From NCBI GenBank assembly GCA_004524515.1, contig SDNV01000091.1:1-11734 (forward strand): a stretch of 11,734 nucleotides of DNA, given 5' to 3'. Below, in pieces: positions 1 to 7,167 of the stretch. Positions within the stretch are counted from its first letter, which is position 1. Each line of letters opens with the position of its first letter. The translations under genes were made by a program, and so were the position numbers. Under the pieces are notes generated by a model. The model had not been told where the DNA came from. It searched no databases and saw only the letters and a program-made list of their open reading frames with translations. Source of the stretch: Promethearchaeota archaeon (GTDB lineage Archaea; Asgardarchaeota; Lokiarchaeia; Sigynarchaeales; SOKP01).

Positions 1-672
1 AAAGTTCCATTAATATTAACTCCTAATGGCACAATTAGTTTAATTATGAGTCCTCTTGCCTCAGCTATTAATGCAGAGGCTTTCCAATACAAACGAAGTT
101 TTTTAGTTGGCAAAAGATCCAAAATTATTGGCACCGAATTTTTAAATATTGAAGATAATGCTCTGATAGACGGTGCCTATGGGTCTTATTCATTTGATGC
201 TGAGGGAGTTCCCTGCAAAAATAAAGCAGTAATACAAAATGGAAAATTCTTAGAAAATGGCTTATTGCATAACAGTTATACTGCAGGCAAAGAAGGTTGT
301 GAAAGTACGGGAAATGCAGTGCGAAGTAATTATAGTACCGTCCCATCTATTGGAATAACTAATTTTATTATGAAACCGGGAGATTATACAAAGGAAGAAA
401 TGATCAAAGGTGTGACTAAAGGGATAATGCTAGATTACACTGGTGATTCCCCCAATATGACAACAGGGGATTTTTCTGGGTTGATACTGCAAGGGAATAT
501 AATTGAAAATGGTGAAATTAAAGAAGCATTAAATGAAACAATGATTGGAATCAATTTACTAGACCTTTTCCAAAGAATTGAAGCAGTTTCCAAAGAATAT
601 AAAAAATATGGACGTTATAGAGTTCCATATGTAAAAATAAAAGAAGTGCAAATCATAGGAGCGGCCCCTTAA
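1..672 (+). CDS. TldE/PmbA-type protein of the TldD family, C-terminal part (5' end outside window)
   Basis: The reading frame is open from base 1, so the true start lies outside the window; the ATG at 46 is internal. About 223 codons remain, ending in TAA at 670-672. Family landmarks are visible in order: an SFLVGKRSKIIG segment, a GSYSFDAEGVP box, SYTAGKEGCESTGNAVR, TNFIMKPGDYTKEEMI, TGDFSG and IENGEI, then a C-terminal strand ending IKEVQIIGA. This order matches the modulator-of-gyrase/TldD superfamily. The TGDFSG-IENGEI portion and the closing strand look more like the TldE/PmbA partner than the metal-binding TldD subunit. TldD-TldE pairs act as cytoplasmic proteases on unfolded or modified peptides. 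The HExxxH motif that marks TldD would lie upstream of the window, so the TldD/TldE choice cannot be settled here. The stop codon overlaps the stop of the convergent membrane-protein gene in one TTAA at 669-672. Confidence 0.85.
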   Translation, partial: KVPLILTPNGTISLIMSPLASAINAEAFQYKRSFLVGKRSKIIGTEFLNIEDNALIDGAYGSYSFDAEGVPCKNKAVIQNGKFLENGLLHNSYTAGKEGCESTGNAVRSNYSTVPSIGITNFIMKPGDYTKEEMIKGVTKGIMLDYTGDSPNMTTGDFSGLILQGNIIENGEIKEALNETMIGINLLDLFQRIEAVSKEYKKYGRYRVPYVKIKEVQIIGAAP

Positions 673-1193
673 CTATATATATCTAACCGCAACCAAAGGA
701 TATCCCAAAACTCTCTACTATTATCTTCATTATATTTCCACAATTCAACCACTAATACCTGATCTGTTCCATTATACGCAAATGAAACCGACAATTTATC
801 AGACATCCAATCCTCTCCTGGTTTTAATGACTCTTTATCAGTCGTAGAGGTTTTATTTGCATGTTTTGACCCTTCGGGACTTAATTTCGTATCTTCATCT
901 CCTCGCAGTATTATAATTTTAAAAGTAAATTTATGATCTAGCTGATTTTCAACTGTAATATAGAAATTAATAGTTTGATTCACTTTTGCGGAAGTAGGGT
1001 AATCTTCCGCCCTTTCATCTTCATTTAAAATCCCAAATCCTATATACCCTTCTTCGGGAAATAATACATAATACGTGATAAAACCTGATACAAGTATTAT
1101 TCCAAAAATCAATGAAAATCTAAGGAGTTTTTGAAATTGGATATAACTTAATTCTAGTTCGGAAATATTTTTCGGAGGTTTGTTTTTACTCAT
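669..1193 (-). CDS. Single-pass membrane protein with extracellular DUF1616-like domain
   Basis: This is a 174-residue protein if translation begins at the ATG at 1193. A start six codons upstream (1211) is possible, but 1193 makes an 8-nt ATGAGTAA overlap with the upstream decarboxylase stop, a classic coupling arrangement. Residues about 1-24 are charged and probably cytoplasmic. Residues about 25-47 (from LLRFSLIFGI to YYVLF) form one hydrophobic membrane segment. The remainder is a soluble, probably extracellular beta-type domain with EEGYIGFGIL, an AEDYP motif and alternating hydrophobic strands. The EGYIGFGIL-AEDYP signature resembles the C-terminal domain of archaeal DUF1616 proteins, recognised by pattern only. 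Three N-glycosylation sequons (NQT, NKT, NGT) lie outside the membrane, fitting surface exposure. Its linkage to a sugar-nucleotide enzyme suggests a role in the cell envelope or its glycosylation, but no function is assigned. Confidence 0.75.
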   Translation of the reverse strand: MSKNKPPKNISELELSYIQFQKLLRFSLIFGIILVSGFITYYVLFPEEGYIGFGILNEDERAEDYPTSAKVNQTINFYITVENQLDHKFTFKIIILRGDEDTKLSPEGSKHANKTSTTDKESLKPGEDWMSDKLSVSFAYNGTDQVLVVELWKYNEDNSREFWDILWLRLDIYS

Positions 1194-2278
1194 TATCTTT
1201 AAACCATGCAATAGTTTTTCGCAAGCCCTCTCTTAAATTTGTAGTCGGCTCCCAATTTAATATTTTTTTTGCTTTGCTGAGATCTGGACATCTTCTGATC
1301 GGATCATCTATCGGAAGTTTTTTATATACAATTTTAGATTTAGAGTTTGTCAATTCAATTATTATATTTGCTAACTCTAAAATAGTAAATTCTTTGTCGT
1401 TTCCGATATTGATCACCTCCCCAAGTGCGTCCTTATTATGCACTATTTTGAGAAATCCTTCGATTTCATCCACCACATATGTAAAAGAACGTGTTTGAGA
1501 TCCGTCCCCAAAGATCGTGATATTCTCATCATTTAAAGCTTGATGAATAAAATTAGGGATTACTCTTCCAAATTCAGGACCTGAGCGAATTCTGGGTCCA
1601 GAAGTATTAAAAATTCTAACAATTTTAGTTCTAATGTTATGTTGGAGTTCATATGCTTTCACAAATGCTTCTCCTGCTCGTTTAGACTCGTCATAGCAAC
1701 TACGAGGCCCTACTGGGTATGCGCTCTTGTAGGAAATCCTAAGCAAGATTTACGTGCCCAAAATAGGTCTCTGGAGTAGGAACTGCGTTATCAGGAGGAT
1801 TACCATATACTTCTGAAGTGCTCGTATAAAAGAATAATGCATTGTGTGCTTTTACAATTCCTAACGCATTCATCGTTCCAAGTGTATTGCTCTTTAATAT
1901 GGGTATTGGATATTTTTTAAATTCAAATGGAGATGCTCTGCTCGCCATGTGCATGACAATATCAATTTTCTTTATATCACCAACACATATCCCTTTTGGA
2001 TGATGAGTTAAGCCAAAATAGATTGGTTCCGATATATCGTGATTTATGAATCGAAAGTTACTTTTATTCATTAAATGAGATATATTTTCGTACCTTCCAG
2101 ACGATAAATTATCCAAGCAGATACAATAAGCACCTTGCTGAACTAGCACATCACACATCCAAGAACCAAGAAATCCAGCCCCCCCAGTAACTAAAATTGT
2201 TTTACCATTAAAGGAGATATTATCTTTCTCAATTCTATTAATAATTTCTTGAATATCTTGAGATATATCGTAATTCAA
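1186..2278 (-). CDS. UDP-glucuronate decarboxylase (UDP-xylose synthase)-like SDR enzyme, interrupted by a 31-nt putative intron
   Basis: This is an extended short-chain dehydrogenase/reductase of the UDP-glucuronate decarboxylase type, which oxidises and decarboxylates UDP-glucuronate to UDP-xylose using bound NAD. The 5' part (1739-2278) has the Rossmann motif TGGAGFLG (residues 31-38), HMASRASP, NTLGTMN and the active-site strand TSTSEVYG. The 3' part (1186-1716) has PVGPRSCYDESKR with the catalytic YxxxK, then RIFNTSGPR, GDGSQTRSFTYV and a normal C-terminus. The two parts are in different frames, separated by 31 nt with an in-frame TAG at 1739-1741. Removing 31 nt gives a continuous 353-codon gene reading HVN-PVGPRSCYDE, the family consensus, so no residues seem to be missing. 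The start is TTG at 2278, with AAGGT about 8 nt upstream and an in-frame TAA just before it; the first ATG lies beyond the Rossmann motif. If the insert is not removed the gene is dead. A related epimerase or dehydratase substrate is possible. Confidence 0.85.
1719..1749 (-). other. Putative 31-nt BHB-type intron inside the decarboxylase gene
   Basis: In the mRNA sense the insert can be folded as follows. An outer helix pairs 1757-1761 with 1713-1717 (three G-C, one U-A, one U-G). A short central helix pairs CGU (1754-1752) with GCG (1724-1722), including one U-G. The left bulge is AAA (1751-1749) and the right bulge is AUA (1720-1718). An inner hairpin pairs UCUUG with CAAGA and UAGG with CCUA around an AUUU loop, with two extra bases on the left. 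Residues A1755, C1756 and C1721 stay unpaired, so the motif is relaxed. Cutting between bulge nucleotides 2 and 3 on both sides (1750/1749 and 1719/1718) excises exactly 31 nt and joins GTA-AAC-CCA-GTA, giving Val-Asn-Pro-Val. Neighbouring 31-nt registers also restore the frame but give poorer BHB pairing. The alternative is an inactivating insertion. Confidence 0.55.
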
Positions 2279-2340
2279 GTCAATAACCTTTTAATCCAAT
2301 TCAGATCAATTTCTTATTTATTTCTATAAATAAATTCTCT
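2271..2340 (-). promoter_or_regulatory. Putative promoter and ribosome binding site of the decarboxylase unit
   Basis: On the minus strand a TATA-like TTTATTTATAG lies at about 2323-2333, roughly 50 nt before the TTG start, which would place transcription start near 2300. AAGGT at about 2286-2290 is a plausible Shine-Dalgarno sequence for the TTG. Both calls rest on position and composition in very AT-rich DNA. Confidence 0.25.
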
Positions 2341-2410
2341 GTAAGATATATTTTTTTTTAAAACATTTTATACAACATAAATATTTAGAATAATTAGTTT
2401 ATGAAGAACG

Positions 2411-2435
2411 ATAAAAAAAAGCATTAAAAAAGAAT
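2411..2435 (-). terminator. U-tract terminator of the small GTPase gene
   Basis: Just after the GTPase stop codon, the minus strand carries two T runs, six T (2426-2431) and eight T (2413-2420), separated by a few bases and without a strong hairpin. Archaeal intrinsic termination typically uses such U-tracts. Confidence 0.4.
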
Positions 2436-2446
2436 TAAAATTGAGC

Positions 2447-3037
2447 TTAATACGTTTTAGTCCCACAATATTGACAAAACTTAAGTTCCAGAGGATAATG
2501 ATTGCCACAATTCGGACATTTTCTCAGAGAGTTTTTAAGAATTTCTCTTCCTAATATTTGAAAAACGTCTTCAACATTTTCGCCTGTTTTGGCCGAGGCT
2601 CCTATAATTTCTCCTTGAAAGTTGTATTTTTTATGAAATTTATTCGCTTCTTTTCTAGTCACCAATCTCTGGTCTTCTAAATCAATTTTATGTTCAATTA
2701 ATATTCTTGTTCTAGGAGGGCTCTTAACATTATCTATAATGTTTATCCAACTTTCAAGATCATAAAGGGATTCTTTATTGGTAATATCATACAACACCAA
2801 TGCTCCTGAAGCTCCAGAGACGTAAGAGGGAAAAAGAATTCTGAATTTTTGTTCACCCGCAAAATCCCAGAGATTGAGGAGGATTTCGACATCGTCAACT
2901 AAAATTTTTTTCGTTTCAAAATCGACACCAATAGTGCTTAGAGTAGAGGTATCGAATTTTCCAGTAGCATACCTACGAAGAAGGGAAGTTTTCCCTACAT
3001 CCTTCTGACCTGCGATTACTACCTTAAATTTTATCAT
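2447..3037 (-). CDS. Rab/Ras-like small GTPase with C-terminal zinc ribbon and altered G4 motif
   Basis: This 196-residue protein consists of a complete Ras-superfamily G domain plus a zinc ribbon. Visible motifs are G1 GQKDVGKT (10-17), switch I with T35 in STIGVDF, G3 WDFAGEQ (57-63, with the Rab-like W and catalytic Gln), G4 at 116-119 and G5 GASAK (146-150). Residues 174-191 form CPNC-(10)-CQYC, a likely zinc-binding ribbon that replaces the C-terminal cysteines used for prenylation in eukaryotic Rabs. G4 reads HKID instead of NKID, from a CAT codon where AAT is expected. That Asn normally contacts the guanine base, so affinity or specificity may be changed. Asgard genomes are rich in Rab-like GTPases, so this gene is one of the better clues to the host. 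The role is unknown; it is probably a molecular switch, with the ribbon contacting a protein or membrane partner. It starts at ATG 3037 as an apparent single-gene unit. Confidence 0.92.
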   Translation of the reverse strand: MIKFKVVIAGQKDVGKTSLLRRYATGKFDTSTLSTIGVDFETKKILVDDVEILLNLWDFAGEQKFRILFPSYVSGASGALVLYDITNKESLYDLESWINIIDNVKSPPRTRILIEHKIDLEDQRLVTRKEANKFHKKYNFQGEIIGASAKTGENVEDVFQILGREILKNSLRKCPNCGNHYPLELKFCQYCGTKTY

Positions 3038-3094
3038 TGAAAAATAATTTCCCGAAGTATGATTATATTGTATGAATTAAATTCCAATATATTT

Positions 3095-3104
3095 ATTTTA
3101 TAGG
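3095..3104 (-). promoter_or_regulatory. Putative BRE/TATA of the small GTPase gene
   Basis: CCTATAAAAT on the minus strand is a good archaeal TATA-like element about 58 nt before the ATG at 3037. It would give a leader of about 30-35 nt. The rest of the 231-base gap to the next gene (3038-3268) is AT-rich and shows no ORF or RNA that I can support. Confidence 0.3.
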
Positions 3105-3268
3105 TATTATGCTTAAAAATATTTATTTATTTGAAATATAATTTAGAAACAGCATCTACTAATTTTATCAATTCACTTAAAATGGCAAATAAAAAAATTA
3201 TAATCTTTTAAATCTATTTGATTGTTTTTTTGAACACTTTTCTTATTAAAAATAATAAATTTTTAATT

Positions 3269-4450
3269 TTAATTTTTAATCGCTTTAGCAATTCGATTTA
3301 GTCCTTCGCTCAAAATTGAACGAGGACATGCAATATTGATCCTTTCAAACCCTTTTCCTCCTTTTCCAAAAAGAGAACCTTCCCATAAGGCTACTTTTGC
3401 CTTATCAAAGAGAAAATTTGATATTTCTTTGCTCCCAAGTCCTAATTCTCGGAAATCAAGCCAAACTAAATATGTCCCTTCCGGTTCTATAACCTTAACT
3501 TCTGGAAGATTTGTTTGAATAAAATTTTTTAAAAAATTTAGGTTATCCTTGATGTATAAAATAAGTTGCTCTAACCAATCTTCACATTTATTATATGCCG
3601 CTTCTGTTACTGCGGAAACAAAATAGTTGGGGGATGTCATATGATTGCGCTTTCTTATTTTATTATATTGAGTTCGCAAGCTAGGATTTGGAATGATGAC
3701 ATTAGCCACTTTTAAGCTTGGTAAATTAAATGTCTTACTCGGTGCAGTGCAAGTTATTGAATTCTGTTCAAATTCTTTAGAAATGGAGGAAAATGGTACG
3801 TATTTATATCCAGGATATACTATATCACAGTGAATTTCATCTGAGATAATTAAAATTTGATTTTCTAGGCAAATTTCTCCGAGGGTGGTTAGTTCTTCTC
3901 TGGTCCATACTCTTCCTGTAGGATTATGCGGATTGCATAAAATCATAAATCTAGAACGGGGATCTTCAGCTTTCTTTTTAAAATCCTTAAAATCCATCGT
4001 ATATCGCCCATTTAACAATTTTAAAGGATTTAATAACTTTTTACATCCATTATTCTTTATTATACTATAAAATGGAGTATATATTGGATTTTGAACTATT
4101 ATTTTATCACCCGGTTTACTAAATGCTTGTACTGCAAAACTTATGCCCGGTAGCACTCCCGGAACATGATAAATCCAATCTTTATGTATAGTCCAATTAT
4201 GTCGTCTTTGAAACCAATTTATAATCGCTTGATAATAAGTTTGTGGTATAAAAGTATAACCATACACTCCGTGCTTAGCTCGATGAATTATAGCTTCGAT
4301 AATCGGAGAAGGAGAAAGAAAATCCATATCAGCAACCCACATCGGAAGTAAGTTTTCTTTTTGGAAAAAATTATCCGTTCCATCCCATTTTACAGAACAA
4401 GTATTTTTCCGATTCACAATTTCGTCTAAATCATATTTTGTTTCATTCAT
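3269..4450 (-). CDS. MalY/PatB-type PLP-dependent aminotransferase or C-S lyase
   Basis: This is a fold-type I PLP enzyme of the MalY/PatB branch (cystathionine beta-lyase or aminotransferase), cytoplasmic. Seen in order: PMWVADMDF near the N-terminus, GVYGYT, the PGVLPGISFAV helix, NPIYTPFY with the Tyr that stacks on or near the cofactor, CNPHNPTGRVW with the PLP-contacting Asn, SDEIHCDIVY with the Asp that binds the pyridine nitrogen, TAPSKTFNL with the Schiff-base Lys, and INIACPR with the carboxylate-binding Arg. DEIHCD and PSKTFN are characteristic of MalY/PatB rather than of general aspartate aminotransferases. The length (393 residues) is normal. A start is possible at TTG 4459, but the ATG at 4450 three codons later is preferred. 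The family cleaves cystathionine or cysteine to pyruvate, ammonia and a thiol, and some members transaminate, so the substrate is not decided. The neighbours do not specify a pathway. Confidence 0.9.
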   Translation of the reverse strand: MNETKYDLDEIVNRKNTCSVKWDGTDNFFQKENLLPMWVADMDFLSPSPIIEAIIHRAKHGVYGYTFIPQTYYQAIINWFQRRHNWTIHKDWIYHVPGVLPGISFAVQAFSKPGDKIIVQNPIYTPFYSIIKNNGCKKLLNPLKLLNGRYTMDFKDFKKKAEDPRSRFMILCNPHNPTGRVWTREELTTLGEICLENQILIISDEIHCDIVYPGYKYVPFSSISKEFEQNSITCTAPSKTFNLPSLKVANVIIPNPSLRTQYNKIRKRNHMTSPNYFVSAVTEAAYNKCEDWLEQLILYIKDNLNFLKNFIQTNLPEVKVIEPEGTYLVWLDFRELGLGSKEISNFLFDKAKVALWEGSLFGKGGKGFERINIACPRSILSEGLNRIAKAIKN

Positions 4451-4478
4451 GACTTTCAAAATATTAATTTGAAAGAAT

Positions 4479-4495
4479 TGATAAAACTTTTATCA
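4479..4495. promoter_or_regulatory. 17-nt perfect palindrome upstream of the MalY/PatB-like gene
   Basis: TGATAAAAcTTTTATCA is a perfect 8-1-8 inverted repeat, 29-45 nt before the ATG at 4450. On the minus strand GATAAAAG lies where a TATA box would be expected for a short leader. It could therefore be a TATA element overlapped by an operator for a dimeric regulator. In AT-rich DNA such palindromes also arise by chance. Confidence 0.3.
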
Positions 4496-4576
4496 TTATC
4501 AAAATTATTCAAACACTGAATATTAGAAAAACTAAACAAAATTTTAATTATAGAGATGATAAGTCTATAAAAACTC

Positions 4577-6952
4577 TCAAGATTGTTCCTTATATTTAAA
4601 TCTACTTATTTTATAAATTTCTTGAGCAATTTTTTTGCCGATATTATCAACTTTAGTTAAATCAGGAATGTCCGAATTAAAAATACTTTGTAAGGTTTTA
4701 AATTCTCTCAATAAATTTTTTGCTCTTAATGAATTAACTCCAGGGACTCCAGCAATTATGAATTCTAATAAATGAGAAAGATCGATGGGTGCTTTTTCAA
4801 ACCTTAACTTTACATCTCCTTTTGATTCGGTTTGCTCTTTTTTGGCTAAGTGGTAGAGAAAGGTTGCTGTTTCTTTTGCGTCGTGCGTTCTATATACAGT
4901 AATACCTAAATTTAAAATTATTGAAGTAATAGCACCATAAAGCGCCTTTATGTTGAGATTTGAATTTAAGAAGGGGTCTCCTTCTATAATTAGGATTGAT
5001 CTTTCAAAATTTTTGTTTAAATCTATTAGTTCTGTAAATAACCTTCCATCCTTTATTGAGTCATTGAAATCTTGGGCTGACTTGCGCTCAATTCCTACTC
5101 TTTGAGAGATTATATAATCCGCTACCACTAGCTGTTCCAATTTCAAATCTACTCCCATTAATGATAAAAATCGAACCACTGGTGAAGCAGTCTCTCTATT
5201 ATCGCAAATAACACTAAATTGATTAGCATCTTCAATTTTTTCGACACTTTCAGTTTTTAATTCTTTAGAATTTGATTTTTCTGCCTCAGTAATGTTATCA
5301 ATTAACTCCTTTTCTTCAATTGGTTCTCTACTTTCTTGAGGTATAAAACTTAATATGTCTTTTTGCGGTTTAGAATTTGGCTTATCCTCCGAATTTTTAA
5401 TCCTTCTTAGACTTTCTTTCATATTCTTTTCCTTTACCTTTTCAGCCCAGTAATACCCTTCATCTCTGGTGTTCTGTGCCATTAAAACGTATACTTTTCC
5501 TTCTTTTTTACGGCCCGTTCTCCCACGACGTTGAATTGAGCGTATAGCACTAGGTACGACGTCATAGAAAATAACTAAATCACATTCCGCTATATCTAGA
5601 CCTTCTTCCGCAACGCTTGTTCCTATTAACGTGTTATATTCTCCATTTTTAAACTCTTTAAGCAAATTTATTTGTTCTTTTTGGGTTAACCCTTTATCGG
5701 AACCTTTTGATGCCTGACCAACAAATTTATGAGCTTTAATTATATCGTTATTTTTTAAATATCTTACAATATTGTTTACAGAATCTCTAAAATGACAGAA
5801 TACTAAAATTCGAGAATTATTATTATCACTTAATTGTTTTATTAATAATGCTTTTAATTTTTCCAGTTTCGGATGGACAATTCCTTTTGATTGAATTTGA
5901 TAAGTTAAATCCTTGATGCGTTTAAAATCCTTATCATAAAACAATTCTTTTAATGATTTATTTGCTGTGTTTCTTTTTATTTTCTCTTCATTTTTTTCAA
6001 TATAATCTTTAAGGGCATTAATTCCCTGAGTCTCTATTAATTCAGTCATGTGGGATAATCTTATCGCATTAGCCGCTAATTTTTTTGCATTGAACATTTG
6101 GAATTTTTCATTGTCATCCCTGCTAGACGTTATTCTTCGATTAATTACGTGATTTAGCTTCAATAAATCCTTTCGAGTAATTTTATTTATATCGTAAGAT
6201 TCAAGCAAATCTTTTTCTTTTAACCATTTATACGTGTTTTTTAATTTCTCATTGAGAATAGTGATAATTTCTAAAAATTCGCTAGGAAGCTTAATTTTTA
6301 TCCATTCATTATCTACATTTTGAATATATGGTTTAACGTCAGAGTCTTTTTCCGTCCTAATCTCCACATGTTCTAAAAATAGATTATCTTTTATCTCATT
6401 GATTTTCTCCTCAGTTGAACCGGGGCTTGCTGTGAGTCCTAAGATTTGAGGATAATTTGAATCACTCATATATTTTTTAGCAATAAAACAATAGGCATAA
6501 TCTCCTACTGCCCTATGGCATTCATCAAAAATTATTAATGAAACCTCTTTAATTGAATACAATTTTGATATGATATCGTTTTGGAGCACTTGGGGAGTCA
6601 TAAATGCAATGGTTAAATCATCCCACAGGGCTTTTCTTTTATCTGGTTGTGTTGTGCCAGTAATAGATTTTAAGGTCTCCTCAGGAAGAGTAGTAAGTTC
6701 TAAAAATGATTTATAATGTTGATCAACTAACGGTTTGGTGGGTGCTAAAAAGATAATCTTAGATTTAGATATTTCAGTTAATCTATATACGGCAAGCATT
6801 AAACCAATTATCGTTTTACCTAAACCAGTGGGAATTACAACTAAACAATTATGATTTAAGCAATTGATAAATATATTTTCTTGATATTCCCGTCTCAAAA
6901 CTAAATCTTTTTTGATTAACGGATGATCAATGAAATTTTGAGTTTTTAACAC
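4577..6952 (-). CDS. hef: Hef: FANCM/XPF-like fork-specific helicase-nuclease
   Basis: Hef unwinds and incises stalled forks and other branched DNA. This 791-residue protein shows the complete fused architecture. The SF2 helicase has Walker A PTGLGKT (41-47), DECH (143-146), TASPG (174-178), a helical insertion at about 230-350 and motif VI QRRGRTGR (474-481). A charged, low-complexity linker covers about 510-577. The XPF/Mus81-type nuclease follows, with D584 and E587 in CDNRE, AD at 611-612 and IERKSAQDF (621-629). A tandem helix-hairpin-helix DNA-binding region closes the protein, with AGVPGVNSLRAKNLL and VDNIGKKIAQEI. The usual GD of GDxnERKxxxD is AD here, but the acidic and ERK residues remain, so both activities are expected. 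The start is GTG at 6952, directly after an in-frame TAA; no Shine-Dalgarno is obvious. It is probably a single-gene unit. Confidence 0.96.
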   Translation of the reverse strand: MLKTQNFIDHPLIKKDLVLRREYQENIFINCLNHNCLVVIPTGLGKTIIGLMLAVYRLTEISKSKIIFLAPTKPLVDQHYKSFLELTTLPEETLKSITGTTQPDKRKALWDDLTIAFMTPQVLQNDIISKLYSIKEVSLIIFDECHRAVGDYAYCFIAKKYMSDSNYPQILGLTASPGSTEEKINEIKDNLFLEHVEIRTEKDSDVKPYIQNVDNEWIKIKLPSEFLEIITILNEKLKNTYKWLKEKDLLESYDINKITRKDLLKLNHVINRRITSSRDDNEKFQMFNAKKLAANAIRLSHMTELIETQGINALKDYIEKNEEKIKRNTANKSLKELFYDKDFKRIKDLTYQIQSKGIVHPKLEKLKALLIKQLSDNNNSRILVFCHFRDSVNNIVRYLKNNDIIKAHKFVGQASKGSDKGLTQKEQINLLKEFKNGEYNTLIGTSVAEEGLDIAECDLVIFYDVVPSAIRSIQRRGRTGRKKEGKVYVLMAQNTRDEGYYWAEKVKEKNMKESLRRIKNSEDKPNSKPQKDILSFIPQESREPIEEKELIDNITEAEKSNSKELKTESVEKIEDANQFSVICDNRETASPVVRFLSLMGVDLKLEQLVVADYIISQRVGIERKSAQDFNDSIKDGRLFTELIDLNKNFERSILIIEGDPFLNSNLNIKALYGAITSIILNLGITVYRTHDAKETATFLYHLAKKEQTESKGDVKLRFEKAPIDLSHLLEFIIAGVPGVNSLRAKNLLREFKTLQSIFNSDIPDLTKVDNIGKKIAQEIYKISRFKYKEQS

Positions 6953-6964
6953 TTAAATCACTGA

Positions 6965-6981
6965 AAGATTAACTTAATCTT
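6965..6981. promoter_or_regulatory. 17-nt perfect palindrome upstream of hef
   Basis: AAGATTAAcTTAATCTT is a perfect 8-1-8 inverted repeat, 13-29 nt before the GTG start of hef. It has the same 8-1-8 form and central C as the palindrome before the MalY/PatB-like gene, but a different sequence. It may be an operator or a chance product of AT-rich DNA. The remaining gap to the tRNA (about 6982-7167) is AT-rich without a recognisable gene. Confidence 0.25.
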
Positions 6982-7123
6982 AACTTACTGAGTAAATAAC
7001 TATAAGAAATTATTTAAATTAACAGACTCTATAAAATACTTAAAAAATAATTAACCTCTTAAAAATTGTTAATAATATTTTAATAAGAATTAATACCCAT
7101 TCTCCTTACGGAAAAAATAATAT

Positions 7124-7140
7124 GAAAAATTTAATTCTAA
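7124..7140 (+). promoter_or_regulatory. Possible TATA region of tRNA-Val
   Basis: GAAAAATTTAATTCTAA lies about 30-44 nt before the tRNA 5' end. The spacing suits an archaeal TATA element and a short 5' leader removed by RNase P. The element is weakly defined in AT-rich sequence. Confidence 0.25.
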
Positions 7141-7167
7141 TGACTCATTATTTCAAATATCATATAA

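Noticed and set aside
1274..1498. Open frames of 60-75 codons opposite several genes (for example 125-346, 1274-1498, 3336-3518, 3885-4070, 4166-4351 and 10774-10980).
   Set aside because: They lie antisense inside well-supported genes, have no recognisable domain or start signal, and look like shadows of coding periodicity.
1717..1753. Programmed ribosomal bypassing in the decarboxylase gene, as in phage T4 gene 60: a stop and hairpin in the gap, with GTA codons on both sides as take-off and landing sites.
   Set aside because: Landing on the second GTA would delete the conserved N-P-V and give HV-GPRS. BHB excision retains the consensus exactly, so splicing explains the data better. Bypassing is not excluded.
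1186..2278. Simple single-base sequencing or assembly frameshift, or two separate genes.
   Set aside because: The misfit is a 31-nt structured insert, not one base, and neither half has a complete SDR fold by itself. A recent inactivating insertion remains a real alternative.
6982..7167. A small RNA gene or short ORF in the gap upstream of tRNA-Val.
   Set aside because: Only AT-rich sequence without stable stems or a credible reading frame.
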